Positions 43,416-54,800 of a DNA stretch of 64,000 nt are shown piece after piece (within the stretch, counting starts at the first letter, position 1; the number at the start of each line of letters is the position of its first letter). The notes beneath the pieces were generated by a model. It did not search any database, was not told where the DNA came from, and worked only from the letters and a program-made list of their open reading frames with translations. The position numbers and the translations under genes are program-made. Origin of the DNA: Capillidium heterosporum (taxonomy: Eukaryota > Entomophthoromycota > Entomophthoromycetes > Entomophthorales > Capillidiaceae); contig WBMQ01000012.1 in assembly GCA_016630905.1 (NCBI GenBank), forward strand, positions 1-64,000. Direction: 5' to 3'.

Positions 43416-44915
43416 ATGAGCCAGCTATTGGAACTTCCTAACGAACTCCTTACAGTTGTTTTCTCAGCACTAGATAGAAAGACCCAGTCCACTTTGGCCC
43501 AGCAGAACCAACTTGTACCTTTGCTTAGAGATTTGCCAGTAACAACTTTATACAAATGGAGTTATAGCTTGGATTCATCAGTATATGCAATTGGTAAGTT
43601 TAGCAACTATACGAGGTTAGCTACATTGGAGCTTTGGCTTCCTGATGATTTTCATTCCGACTGCTTTTCAAATTTAACAAGCCATGATATGATTGGTGCA
43701 AGTCAAGTAGCCTTTAATAGAATTGTAGGAAACCTAATGGCAAGTATAAAAAAGCTGAAATCTTTTGGTCTATACTTTGAAGTTTGCCCATTGTCTACCA
43801 AAAGCCTCTCTATAGATATCTCCGCTTTAGGGTCAGCAGCTTCTGACCTCATTAACTTCGAACTGAAATGCTCCTCCAAGCACGTAAATTGGAACTGGGT
43901 AACTAATTTTCACATGCCCAAACTGACAAGTCTGGTTCTTGAAGTCTCCAACCTTGCTAACGAAAATTTTCTTGCACTTCAGAGAGCCTTCCCAAGTCTA
44001 GTGAAGCTTTTGATTCTTTGTAAAGGCAGAACCAAGTGGTCCTTCGAACATAAGATGTCCAAGCTGAAGTATTTGAAGCTTGAGGTTAGAGTACTGCTCT
44101 CCCAGCACTTAGCATCCATTAGTAAGAACTGTCCAAACCTTAAATACCTGGATTTAGATGTGGATAGCATAAAAGAATCAAGAGAGCCGCCATTCCGTTT
44201 CGAAAAGCTAACTCAACTCAAAGTTGCAATGCATGAATCTGACTCCGAAGAGCTTGAATACATGCACAAGGTTTTAACTATGCAACACTTTCCAAAGCTC
44301 CAACGGCTGGAGTTGGGTAGCAACTGGACAGAGCAAGATTTCTCCATCAATTCTGACCTTTGGATAGGTCTCGACACTCTAATTCTGTACCACTTTTCCT
44401 CTCAATCTTTAGCTAATTTACAGCCCCTACCCATGCTAAAAGTACTTATAGTCCCTATAAGCACATTTACCAATGAAGATTGTTTAAGAAAGTTGGTTGA
44501 ATTCGCACCTAATCTAGAATGCCTACATCTTAAAGACTATACTGGCCACACTCAACTCTTCAACTTCGAGCCCAAGTTAAAGTTAAAGCAACTTTCCTTT
44601 GAAAACTTTTCAAAGCTGGATCTCCCACTTGTCAACTTCGTAGCCAAATGCAATATGGTACAAAAGTTTGGACTTTCTCTCAATACATCAACGTTTCTAT
44701 ACTCTTACCATGGAAATAGCCAAGCGAAGCTAAACTTTGAGCTACCTGACGCCAAGTTCCCCAACCTGTTGCATTTAGAACTGAAGCTTATACCAGAGGA
44801 ATTGAAGCTTTGGTTTGTAGGATGCTCTCCATCTCTCTTCAGATTAACCTTTGAGTATTTAAACGGCTATGCATTCAAGGCTACCAAAACCCAATTTTTT
44901 CATTGGGACTCCTAA
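43416..44915 (+). CDS. F-box protein with leucine-rich C-terminal region
   Basis: 499 codons, ATG to TAG, uninterrupted. The N-terminus (residues 4-45: LLELPNELLTVVFSALDRKT) is an F-box-like segment, expected to bind Skp1 in an SCF ubiquitin ligase. The remainder is a series of LRR-like units with L.x.L.L spacing (for example LKYLKLEVRVL, LKYLDLDVDS, LQRLELGSNW, LECLHLKDYT, LKQLSFENFSKL, LLHLELKLIPEELK), which would form the substrate-binding solenoid. This layout is common in fungal F-box/LRR families. The substrate cannot be predicted. No intron is needed. It lies in the longest stretch of the window without an LTR (41640-45167). Confidence 0.75.
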   Translation: MSQLLELPNELLTVVFSALDRKTQSTLAQQNQLVPLLRDLPVTTLYKWSYSLDSSVYAIGKFSNYTRLATLELWLPDDFHSDCFSNLTSHDMIGASQVAFNRIVGNLMASIKKLKSFGLYFEVCPLSTKSLSIDISALGSAASDLINFELKCSSKHVNWNWVTNFHMPKLTSLVLEVSNLANENFLALQRAFPSLVKLLILCKGRTKWSFEHKMSKLKYLKLEVRVLLSQHLASISKNCPNLKYLDLDVDSIKESREPPFRFEKLTQLKVAMHESDSEELEYMHKVLTMQHFPKLQRLELGSNWTEQDFSINSDLWIGLDTLILYHFSSQSLANLQPLPMLKVLIVPISTFTNEDCLRKLVEFAPNLECLHLKDYTGHTQLFNFEPKLKLKQLSFENFSKLDLPLVNFVAKCNMVQKFGLSLNTSTFLYSYHGNSQAKLNFELPDAKFPNLLHLELKLIPEELKLWFVGCSPSLFRLTFEYLNGYAFKATKTQFFHWDS

Positions 44916-45167
44916 TAGAACTCAAGTTCAATGAGTACAGCCTTATATAGTGATACCTGGAAAATTAGGAATTATCAACTGCCTATATATATAGCTCAAT
45001 TAAAGTAATGTATACTATTAAAAATAGTATATTATTTTCAGTTAAAGTTTTATAAAAGGTTCAAAAAAACTCACTTATGATATTGTTATGGTAGTATTTG
45101 CGTTAAATGTACATGTTCAAGCCTTATAGAACTGTGAATTATTTAAACGAGTTGTAATCTTCAAACC

Positions 45168-45978
45168 TGTAACGAAACCTTAGAAGACTTTCCCAGAGAA
45201 TCAGCTTAATAATCCTCCTGGCTGACCAAATTCTATCTCCAAGATGATTTGACTCAGTAATTAGTTAGTAGTTTTCTAAGAATCAACCTTAGAAAGGCGG
45301 ATTCTTAGCATAGCCACAAAACCTCCAACCTAGTTGCAATTTGAATCAATCTACCAATCCTTACAGTGAGACTTAATTATATTGGAGAATGGAAACGCTT
45401 TACAAATGGGCGCTAAGATCGGTTTTCAAAACAGGATAAATACGAATTGTTTCCTTAATAAATTCACTAATTAGTAGCTTCATTTTTCACATATCGCTAT
45501 CCCTTAACTTGTATAGCTTTTGAGCAAGTGATTATTCAATAGTAAGGATTTCGATTCCTTTGTACTATAGTCACTGCACACCTTTTAGCACCAACTTCCT
45601 ATAACTGTTAAATTAGCCAAAATTAGAATAATAACATTGCCAGCTTAGAATAGCTTAGAGTTAGGATTAAACTCAGCACTATATCAGGATGGCTTAGGAT
45701 TAGCAGAATTAACATTATATTGGAATCATTCATAATTAGGATTAGAGCTGATTAAATTGGATTAAGAATTGGAATCCTGATGGATATTACCGCCCTCCTT
45801 GGCCTCGTCACAACCGTGGCCTCCTTTGTTTTTATGAACCGGCTTTGGGTTCAGATCGCAACGAAAGTATCAGCTGTCAAAGCAATGATGTTGAGTTTCT
45901 TTAGTTTTATTGGTGTGACTACCATTATGTTGGATTACCTCAAATCTAGCCCGGCATCCCTTGAGAGACCTCCCTACA
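45168..45978 (+). mobile_element. LTR family C
   Basis: 811 bp, TGTAACGAAACC...CCTCCCTACA. Flanks AAACC and GTGCT differ. The leader frame from ATG 45780 (MDITALLGLVTTVASFVFMN, later LSFFSFIGVTTIML) is fully open through the LTR end and 35 codons into the flank. Confidence 0.88.
45780..45978 (+). CDS. LTR C leader frame (hydrophobic), open through the LTR end
   Basis: 66 codons inside the LTR from ATG, with hydrophobic segments at about residues 5-20 and 37-53 separated by RLWVQIATKVSAVK. It resembles the family D leader (LLSLMATLGVFLSAHRLW against LLGLVTTVASFVFMNRLW) although the LTR ends differ. The frame runs on to 46091 through the inverted-repeat element. That extension is probably accidental. 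Real expression is unknown. Confidence 0.5.
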
Positions 45979-46076
45979 GTGCTCTACAAAACGAATCATG
46001 GCTCTTCAAGCTAGCCAATTATTTAACACAAAATTCAATTTTTTGGGAGAAAATCATGATTCGTTTTGCAGAGCGC
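45979..46076. repeat. 98-bp inverted-repeat element next to LTR C
   Basis: GTGCTCTACAAAACGAATCA (start 45979) and the complementary arm ending at 46076 form 22-bp arms that match at 20 positions; both mismatches are transitions. The loop is 54 bp. It could be a tiny MITE or a snap-back copy. A TA lies on each side (CCTACA left, GCTACT right), but no clean TSD is seen. Confidence 0.6.
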
Positions 46077-46517
46077 TACTTACAAGACTAGATTTTAGAG
46101 TTATTTATAGTATGATTGAGAGGATCTATAAATACTGATTTGGAAAAGGAACTTTTCAAATATCAATTTAAATGTAGTTGCTACTTGAATGCAGCGATGT
46201 TATACAAAAATTTCAACTCAAAACTTAATCAGAATCCCACTATAGCTGACAAAAGTTCAGTATTTCAAAAATTAGACTTAGTTTAATTTAAGCTATTTTC
46301 AAATGAACATACTATGCAAATCATTGGTTATGTTAGGAAAGCGCAGTTTTCCAAATACACTTCACTCTTCATTTAAGCTTTAGCTTGTATAAGTTAAATA
46401 CTACCTAAAACTCATTCCAAGCAGGCATTATAAATAGTAAACTACTGTATTAAGTTAGATAGTTTTTTATCAAACAACACTAAGATTCATCTTATCCTCC
46501 AGCTATAGGTATTCAAG

Positions 46518-48333
46518 ATGGGCAATGTCAAAGTTTAAAAACATGCCTGTGATACCTGTAGGAGATGTAAGATCAGCTGTGACCGTATTGTACCTTTGTG
46601 TATCAATGTACTGACTTTGGTTATAGATGCACTTACACCTTCATACCAAAGGAAAGCAGCAGAAAAGCAATTTCGACATCGAAGCCCAAGATCAAATCCA
46701 CTATTTTCAATTCCAAAGGGATTGATGACTATACCAACCAAGTACAAGCATTAAATGGGGAATCGGGTTCCAATCTCATCAAGCCAAGTGGTTCAAACAA
46801 CAAAATTTTGATATACAAGCCTAAGGGTAAGGGCATTCAAAAGATGGGAATGGGAGCTAGTTTCACATCAGAATACTTCAGCACCAAATTTGATATGCTG
46901 GCGACGTTATTTAACAATGCAGTTTTCGAGAACCAAAAAGTGTATGTAGCTACTACCGGTAGCATGGATTACTACGACGTGAGCCCATTAGCCAATTTTC
47001 TAATCATGTACGTCGTTCATTTTTCCAAACCAAACAACCTCAACCGCACATTTCTGAATCGTAAATCTCCTAAACCAGCTTGCCTACCACCTTTAACTGC
47101 CTTAATTGATATACAGAATTTACATAATAGATTGATGGCAGCTTCAGTGACCAAAATATGCGTCAAAACTTACTTTCAGTTCTCTCACCCCTACGTCTCC
47201 ATTGTCAACATGAGATCTACAGTCCAAAATTTTGAAAGTCACTCCCCCATCCTAACCAATATTATATGCTCAGTAGGTTGTGGGTACTTGCCCTATATTT
47301 CTGATAGGATACGGGATTACTTTTCTGATCAATCAACCAATTTACTCGAATCGTCGTATCCAAATTGCATTTGGATACGGTTAGTGCCCTTTTTATCATG
47401 GCTAACTTCCAACACAATCCCAAAAGCTTTGATAAATGTTTCTTCAATTTTGATTTAGTTATACGTATTGGTTATATATTAGGTTTGAATCAAGACCCGC
47501 CTACTAACATTAACAAAGAAACTAAAGAGTTAAGGAATCGCATTTGGTGATGGTGCCATATCGGCGACAAGTTGCATACGCTGAGTTTAAATAGTATATC
47601 GATCCACGACTTTCGGCTTGCCAATAGACCCTACCTTAAACTAAACGCCATGGGTATGTCTGAGGATAAAATGGGCGAGACTTACCAGTTCACTATGAAA
47701 TGTAGCTGTCTCCATATAAAACTACTTTCTCAACTCTGCAAGCTGCTGGATCTCATATTACGTAGGATCAAGTTTACTAAAATCATCCCTGACGACAAAG
47801 TGGAGGAGATATACCATACAACTATGGCTTCAGCTCAACACCTCGAGTTATGGGAGGCTCAAGCTACCCTCCAATTCCAATCGATGAATTCTACCAAGCC
47901 TAAAATATCCAAACTATAGCTAAGCCCTTCATTCTAAATTTAAGACTTGTATGCCATTCGGTGTTGCTGTACCTCTACCAAACTTTCAGTAAAGTCAAGC
48001 AAAGTGGCCTTAAAGCATACTTTGAGACGAAAGCAACCTTGGTCTCTAACAGTATGGTGGAAATTGCCTTGATGTTAAAAAATGACATCTACTTCAGCGG
48101 TATTATGTACAAGTCTCTGATTCTGACTAATACTGCATTTTACCAGATAAAGAACTGCAAATCAAAAAATCAGTGTTGCTAACAAAGCTTTAATGAACGT
48201 CAAGGCCATATTACGAATTTTGAATCATATGAAGATTTATTATACGTTGGCTTACGAAAGCTTGAATATGGTGCTGATGTTGGCAAGGGCTGAGGAGATA
48301 GATTTGGGTAAGGAGTTCGAAGAAATGAATTGA
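46518..48333 (+). pseudogene. Zn2Cys6 transcription factor, decayed paralog
   Basis: Aligns over its whole length with the intact gene at 50052-51887 (inverse orientation). ATG at 46518 is followed by TAA at codon 7. The zinc cluster remains recognisable (KHACDTCRRCKISCDRIVPLC), but a one-base deletion then shifts the frame. The next open part (46598-47458) matches residues about 35-300 of the intact protein, and further pieces at 47365-47550, 47572-47919 and 47961-48182 match the rest, ending EEIDLGKEFEEMN and TGA at 48331. At least four frameshifts. About 200 bp of upstream sequence is also shared with the intact gene. Decay here is by mixed mutations, not only C-to-T. Confidence 0.88.
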
Positions 48334-48643
48334 AGGAGCACATTTTTGAATAAAAATTTAGAGTCGTATAGATTATATATACAATAAAGGCCGATTGAAT
48401 TGACGAATATTTAAATAGTTTGTAACTTGCATCTTTTTTAAATGATATTAAAGGTATAATAGGCTTTGTTACGATTTAAAATGTGGTTTAGGAGCTTTTA
48501 CTAGAAGTTGCTATTTAATTCAACAAAATAGAGTATCATTTTATAAGTTTAATTACACAAATTTAATGATGCTTTTGAATATATTAGCATTCTATTTTGA
48601 AGCTTAAACTTCTGAAGTAATCTAAATCCGTAAATAAAGCTAC

Positions 48644-49332
48644 TATAAGGTCCAAGGGGGTGCCGTTGGATCCAACTAATGATGGTGTCATAATGGGAAC
48701 GTATGACATGAGTGGTCGGAACAGTAGAACCAATGCCGACCACAGCATTGGTAATATGAATCACCTAAAGGAAGTGAGTCCAAAGGGAAGCGAAGAAAGT
48801 TTGAGCAGAGTGAGCTAAGAGGGTATAGAAGTCGAACCACATATTCGCACGATCTAATAACTAAAAGGCTGGCCAGGAACAATAATTTATTTGTAGACAA
48901 AACAGATCAGGCTGTCAGAGACAGCTATGGCAAGGGAAACAGATCAGGCTGTCGCAACAGCTATAGTTGATGGTTGAGATCAAGAGGTGAGTAACAGCTA
49001 TTTAGAAAATAGTGAGGTGGAACGTTGTCAAGATACCAGCCTTCAATGGCATTCCAAGGGTTTAAATACCCTCTTTGTATCTTAACGTTATTGGTTGGTT
49101 ATTAGTATTCCAATATTCAGATGCTATTTGATAAGGGTTGAAATCCCTATAACTGAACTAAGGATATGAGAATAATAGCCGAGAATATCTAATAATTGAA
49201 CCGATTTCTAATCAAAGCTAGATATATATGGCAAATGGGGACGTCAAGGATTAGTGTGAGAAAATTAGTGTGGTGTACAGAGAATTGGTCAATGGCCTCA
49301 TATTAGAAATTGTAACAATCAGGGTTGTTACA
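48644..49332 (-). mobile_element. LTR family B between the two regulator copies
   Basis: About 689 bp. Sense minus: dyad tip 49311-49332, other tip TATAAGGTCC (G lost from TGTAAGG). Flanks GCTAC/CCGAT do not match. Leader frame from 48842 (MWFDFYTLLAHS) open to the LTR end. From 48334 to 48643 only AT-rich 3' flank of the pseudogene. Confidence 0.88.
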
Positions 49333-49489
49333 CCGATTGTTTAAAGGGAGAAAATGCTACTTTTGATAACTAAATAAACATTTATATGTATAGTATTATT
49401 TTTATATTGGCATATTTAATTAGTTTAAACGCATTTATATAATCTCTATTCTCAAGTAATATATACTTTGAATTTTTCATATAGTACTG

Positions 49490-49620
49490 TTTGCTCAAAG
49501 CCAAATTTTAAATTTAAATTAGCAGCTAGGCCAATTTTATTAGCTAATTTTGCCACATTAACTTGATATTTTTGCCAGATTAGTTGGCTGTTTTTGCCAA
49601 TTTGGCCTAAAAATGCGATA
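49490..49620 (-). repeat. Tc1/mariner-type transposon end with subterminal repeats
   Basis: Units TTTTGCCA(C/G)ATTA(A/G) repeat about every 25 bp (TTTTGCCACATTAAC, TTTTTGCCAGATTAG, TTTTTGCCAATTTGG), ending GGCCTAAAAATGCGATA, the inverse of ATCGCATTTTTAGACCAAAC at 34318. An isolated end, with no transposase nearby. Confidence 0.55.
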
Positions 49621-49633
49621 TTTTAAAAGACCT

Positions 49634-49740
49634 GTATTATTTATTCAATTCTTTTCTATGACGAAACTTTCCTATTTAGGTTCAATATTATAAGTTATTA
49701 AAAATACGTTTTTATACGGGTAATAATGAGCAGTCCTATC
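49634..49740. repeat. Dispersed 105-bp repeat, also at 63255-63361
   Basis: TATTATTTATTC, CTATGACGAA, TTTAGGT, TTATAAGTTATT, ACGTTTTTATAC and AATAATGA occur in the same order and spacing at both places. Unassigned. The rest of 49333-50050 shows no gene. Confidence 0.6.
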
Positions 49741-50051
49741 TATAGCATATACAAGTATAAGTTATCAAAATATTTTTATATCCACATTTTTAAAACTACG
49801 TTAATCAGAGCACCAATTTTCATTAAGTTAATGACAACTTATTCAATAAGGAAATCTGCTGTACTGAACCATCAAAGTTTTTTCGCATTTTAGAGGAATG
49901 CATCTATTTGAGATTAACTACAAATTTAGGTTACCTATGAAAATTTTAAAAATAGTACAATGTTTAATACATTATTTAACCAGAGAGCTAAGTTGACATA
50001 TATATACATAATCCATATGACTCTAAATTTTTCTTTCGAAAATGCGTCTTC

Positions 50052-51887
50052 TCAATCCATCCCTTTGAACTCTTCGCCTAAATCTATCTTCTCAGCCCTT
50101 ACCAACGTCAACACCATATTCAAGCTTTCGTAGGCCAACGCATAATATACCTTCATGTGGTTAAAAATTCGTAGTATGGCCTTTACGTTCATTAAAGCTT
50201 TGTTAGCAACGCTGCGATCCTTCGATTTGCAGTTCTTTATTTGATAGAAGGCAGCACTGGCTAGAGCTGGAAATTTGTACGTCATACCGCTAAAGTAGAT
50301 ATCATTTCCCAAAATCAAGGCAGCTTTCACCATACTGTCGGAAACCAAGGTCGCTTTCATCTCAAAGTAGGATTTTAAGCTGGCTGGCTTGGCCTTATTG
50401 AAGATCTGGTAAAGGCATAACAACGTTGAATGACATATAAGTTGTAAATTTAGAATGAAGGGTTTGGCTACAGTTTGGATATATTTAGGCTTTGTAGAAT
50501 TTATCGATTGAAATTGAAGGGTAGTTTGAGTCTCCCATAACTCGAGGTGTTGAGCCGAAGCTGTAACTATACGATACATCTCTTCCACTTTGTCGTCAGG
50601 AATGATTTCAGTAAACTTGATTCTACGCAATATGAGATCTAACAGCTTGCAGAGTTGGGAAAGTAGTTTGGTGTAGAGGCAGCTGCACTCCATAGTGAAC
50701 TGACAAGTCTCATCCATTTCATCCTCAAATATATCCAGAGATTTTAATTTGGGGTAGGATCTATTAGCAAGCCGGAAGTTGTGGGTCAAAACACCGTTTA
50801 TGCCGATTGCGTACAACTTGTCGGAGATATGGCACCACCACCACAAACGTAAACGCAACTCTTTAGTTTCTTGATCGGTACCAGGTTTGGAATCATGGTC
50901 CAGACCTAAACAGTAACCCATACGTATGGCCTTACCTAGGTCGAAGAAACCTCTACTGAAGCTTTTGGGGCTGTGCTGGAAGTTGCATGTTATAAGCAAC
51001 GCACTACATGTGTCCAAGCTACAGGTCAAATACGATTCCTTCAAAAATTGGGAAGCTTTATCGCTGAACCAATCGCGTATGCTGTCAGAAATATGGGGTA
51101 GATAACCACAACCTACCGAGCATATGGTGTTGGTAAGTATCAGGGAGTGTTTTTCGAAATTTTGCACTATTGACCTCCTATTGACGACTGAAAGGTAGGG
51201 ATGGAAGAACTGAAAGTATGCTCGTATACACATATCGGTCACTGAAGCTGCTATCAACCTATCCTGCAAACTCTGTACGTCAATCAAAGCAGTTATTGGA
51301 GGTAGACAAGCTGGGTTAAATGGTTTACGGTCCAAATACATGCGGTTCAAGTTATCTGGTTTGGAAAAATGGACGACATACATGGTTAAAAATTTAGCGA
51401 CTGGCGTTACACCATAGTAGTCTATACTACCGGTCGTTGAGATGTAGATTTTTTGATGCTTGTTGATTAGAGTACTGTTGAATAAAGTCATCAGCATATC
51501 AAACTTGTTGAAGTATTCCGATGCGAGGCTAGCTCTCACACTTATATTTTGGATATCCTTAGGCTTGTATATCAAAATTTTGTTTTGATCCAGATGAACT
51601 TTGTGATCTGAGCTACTTGATTTAGTGAAGTTGGAATCAGATTCTTCATTTAATGTTTGTACTTGATTGGTATAATCACCAACTCCTTTTGAATTGAAAA
51701 TACCAGATTTGGTCTTGGGCTTCGATGTCGAAATTGGCTTCTTGCTTCTTTCCTTTGGCATAAAGGTGTAAGTACATCTGTAGTTGAAGTTAACACATTG
51801 GATGCAGAGGGGCACAACTTTATTACAGCTGATCTTACGTCTCCTACAGACATCGCAAGCATATTTTGAGACTTTAGCATCACTCAT
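50052..51887 (-). CDS. Zn2Cys6 fungal transcription factor
   Basis: 611 codons from ATG 51887, uninterrupted. Residues 11-38 are a binuclear zinc cluster with C-X2-C-X6-C-X6-C-X2-C-X6-C (ACDVCRRRKISCNK...C), so it is expected to bind DNA in the nucleus, usually as a dimer to paired CGG-type sites. A Lys/Ser-rich linker follows. About residues 190-480 resemble the fungal-specific transcription factor middle domain (ACLPPITALIDVQSLQDRL, YFQFFHPYLSVVN, LCSLDTCSALLI region, LRLWWWCHISDKLYAI). The target is unknown. It has a decayed paralog 1.7 kb away in inverted orientation. No intron is required. The 5' flank to 52080 is shared with that paralog. Confidence 0.88.
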   Translation of the reverse strand: MSDAKVSKYACDVCRRRKISCNKVVPLCIQCVNFNYRCTYTFMPKERSKKPISTSKPKTKSGIFNSKGVGDYTNQVQTLNEESDSNFTKSSSSDHKVHLDQNKILIYKPKDIQNISVRASLASEYFNKFDMLMTLFNSTLINKHQKIYISTTGSIDYYGVTPVAKFLTMYVVHFSKPDNLNRMYLDRKPFNPACLPPITALIDVQSLQDRLIAASVTDMCIRAYFQFFHPYLSVVNRRSIVQNFEKHSLILTNTICSVGCGYLPHISDSIRDWFSDKASQFLKESYLTCSLDTCSALLITCNFQHSPKSFSRGFFDLGKAIRMGYCLGLDHDSKPGTDQETKELRLRLWWWCHISDKLYAIGINGVLTHNFRLANRSYPKLKSLDIFEDEMDETCQFTMECSCLYTKLLSQLCKLLDLILRRIKFTEIIPDDKVEEMYRIVTASAQHLELWETQTTLQFQSINSTKPKYIQTVAKPFILNLQLICHSTLLCLYQIFNKAKPASLKSYFEMKATLVSDSMVKAALILGNDIYFSGMTYKFPALASAAFYQIKNCKSKDRSVANKALMNVKAILRIFNHMKVYYALAYESLNMVLTLVRAEKIDLGEEFKGMD

Positions 51888-52867
51888 CTTAAATACCTAT
51901 AGCTGAGTATAAAACGAATTTTAGTGTTATTTAGTAAAAAACTATCTAGTTTTAAGTATGATAGAGCTCATTATTTATAATACTTGGAATGAGTTTTAGG
52001 TAGTAGCTAAAGCTTAATTGAAAAATTGCAGTGTATTTAGAAAACTGCGCTTTCCTAGCATAGTCAGTAATTTATATAGTAGATCTGTTCATTTAAAAAT
52101 ATCTTAAATTGAACTAAGCCTTTAAAATTTGAAATATGGACCTTTTACTGGCTAGAGTGAGCTTCTGATTGATTTTTGTATAACACCATTACGCTCAAGC
52201 AACAGCTATATTTAAATCGGTATTTGGAAAGCTGCTTACTCAAATGAGTATTGATTGACTCTCCTAGTCATATCATTAAATAAACTTCCAAACTTAACTT
52301 TATAAAGTATTGTTACCAAATGAGAAGCAATTCCTTTACTGTAAAAGCTCTTGAAATCTGATATCGGTAAGTTTAGGTCGGCTCCGAAGCTTAAAACTCT
52401 TATATATATTGGTCTTACATAATAAGCTTTTAGCTTCTCAATCACTATGCATTTTTTTATTTATTGAAGCAAGTTGTGTTTTAAATATGCTTTTGTAAAG
52501 CTTTAATAAAATGTTACTTGGTTCATCAAAATTATACAACTATACTTAAGCTAAACTGAGTAATAAGTAGGTCAAGGTTCAAGGTAGTTCCACCAAGTGA
52601 TTTGTAACCATTTTGAGAAGAAATGCCAGGCAGTTTAGTATCTGTTTGACCTACAGGTCCAATTTCAAAACCCATTAAGCGTTCAGGAAATAGAAATAAT
52701 TTCTTACAGACTGAAATATAGAAACTCATAATATTTCGGAGGTTTCAATCGGATTTATGAGTTTATATAATTTTATAGTAATATATATTAAGGTATTCAA
52801 ACTACTACCATATATTTTAGGTGTTTAAACTAGAGTAAATTGGATTTGAGGCTATTAATATTGTTGG
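51888..52867. other. Intergenic region upstream of the regulator
   Basis: 51890-52080 is the inverse of 46290-46517, the shared upstream flank of the duplicated regulator. Beyond that I see only short frames without recognisable motifs. Confidence 0.5.
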
Positions 52868-53612
52868 TATAAGGTCCAGAAAGTACTACTGGATCCAGCT
52901 AATGATGGTATCATATTGCGAACTAATGATGCAGTAAGTTAGGAAAGTGATACTAACACTTACCACTGCATTGGTAATAAAGGACTGGATTCTTCGGAAA
53001 GCAGGTCGAATAGCCAAATAGAGAAGGTACACCATAAGGAGTGCCTACACGATGATAATCATGTCCCAGTTCCAGGAGGGGATAGAGGCGACATATGAAG
53101 GCTTAGGTGCAGACTGGGGCTGAACCGGAAGGGTCCTATTAGATGAAGGTTGGGAAACAGCCGGTGCTACCATATTAGGATCAAAGGTAGGGGTAGGCTG
53201 ATAGGTTAACGTTGGCTCGAAAAGATTGATGGTATTGGTAATATTAATTTCCCAAAGGAGGTGAGATCCAAGGGTAGCAAGGATTGTTAACAGGTAATAA
53301 GAAGGAGGACAGGGGGATTAGATCACATAGTAATACAATGCTGAGAAAGGATATAAGTAAAGGACAAAATTTTATTCAAAACTAAGAAATGAAATCAGGC
53401 TGTCGCAACAGCTATGGCTAGAGATTGTGGTGAGTAACAGCTATGAGTAGCGAGGTGGAACATTGGCAAGATGTAGGCCTTTGGTAGCATCCCAAGGGTT
53501 TAAATACCCCTTGAATACCTCGGCAATAGTTATAACATGATGATTAGGTTTCCATCTGTAATTAATAATCTGAGCTACTGCTGGTAAGCTTACTATTGCC
53601 AAGCTTTAGTAT
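52868..53612 (-). mobile_element. LTR family B', cut by LTR D
   Basis: The B' 3' half in minus sense, starting opposite TATAAGGTCC at 52868. The leader is readable with CAG in place of the TAG seen in other copies (PVQPQSAPKPS, then SWNWD). The U3 end is missing at 53612, where LTR D begins. Confidence 0.8.
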
Positions 53613-54308
53613 TGTTGGGAAACGTCCACAAGGAACGTTCACCAGCTGGGGTTAGCCAGGAGGCAACGGTAGCCAGAACTCCATAAAGGCTAAGAACGTT
53701 GACCATAAGGCTATATAAGGAGGAGGCTCGTGCTTGTAGCTTAATCCAGAGGCAGTGAGTAGATAGGGATACTCCAATGATAGCCAGCAGGCTAAGGAGC
53801 ACAGTCGGGTTCATTGGTTCAGGAAGGTTCTAGGGTTTAGTTCAGATCGATTTGGTTCAGTTCTATCGTTCGGTTCAGGTCAGTGCAACTCTCTATTGTA
53901 GAGGGATGCCGATTATCAGTTCTCAATTATACTACGCAGGGAGTCTATACTATGCCAATAGCAGAAGAAATATCAAATGTTCAGTATGTTTATTTAATAA
54001 TAACTTAGCCTACTACTAAGTTCACCATGGGCCTTATATAGGTGACTTGCCTTTAGTAGTTGGTACTTGAGATACTAGTAATTGACGTTTTCCCTAATCC
54101 ATCAGTAACACTATTCCTCTTGTTTTCTGGGCATTCGTCACTAACCCAAGAAATGACAAGGTTGATTTAGAGACAGTCAATGCTAAAGAGAAAAGAACTT
54201 CTAGCATTGCTAGGATCAATGCCGAACTGGTAATCTATGTGTCCGGAATGTAAAACTGAATTCTGGTTATTAAGTGAAGCTACAGCTGATTAGAAGGATT
54301 TCCTTACA
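53613..54308 (-). mobile_element. LTR family D, well preserved
   Basis: 696 bp, minus sense, TGTAAGGAAATCC...CGTTTCCCAACA. ATG at 53814 opens the leader MNPTVLLSLLAIIGVSLSTH, which stays open through the LTR end (GERSLWTFPNN) and six codons beyond. Flanks ATACT/CACAT (minus strand) do not match. It preserves CpG and CpA sites that are changed in 6012-7607, so it is a good reference for that copy. Confidence 0.88.
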
Positions 54309-54506
54309 ATGTGGTTCAACTTCTATACCCTTTTAGCTTACTCTGTCCAAACTTTCTTTACTTCCCTTCAAACTTATCTCCTTTGAGTAATTCATATTAT
54401 CAATGTAGTGGTCAACATTGGCTCTACTATTCCGACCTATCCTGTCATACGCTCCCATTATGATACCATCATTAGTTGGATCCAATGGCACCCCTTTGGA
54501 TCTTAC
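54309..54506 (+). mobile_element. LTR family B, U5 fragment starting at the leader ATG
   Basis: Begins ATGTGGTTCAACTTC, the leader start of family B, directly at the end of LTR D, and ends TTGGATCTTACA. The upstream part of this LTR is absent. Confidence 0.8.
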
Positions 54507-54700
54507 AAAGAGTGGATTTACAGAAGAAATTGCACTCCAGCCAGATCTTGATTCTTTGTTGCGTGGTAGCCTTTTCTTGTTCCCTGGGAACAAAAATATT
54601 ATTTGGGAAGATCTGTCCCCACCTTCTCATTCCAACCTCTAGACACTTTAAGAAGCACCTAAAATACACTTATTCTTCGCCTTATATCGTATTCTAAATA
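54507..54700 (-). mobile_element. LTR family A interior fragment
   Basis: Inverse of 11130-11320 (TTCTTGTTCCCTGGGAACAA, GGGAAGATCTGTCCCCACC blocks). No LTR ends are present, so this is a rearranged scrap. Confidence 0.65.
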
Positions 54701-54800
54701 AACATTTTGGCTTTAGAAAAGTCACAGATAAGGCATGTGAAGGGAAATTAGTACACTTTAAAATATTTATACTGCAGTAAGATAAAAATATACATTTAAT

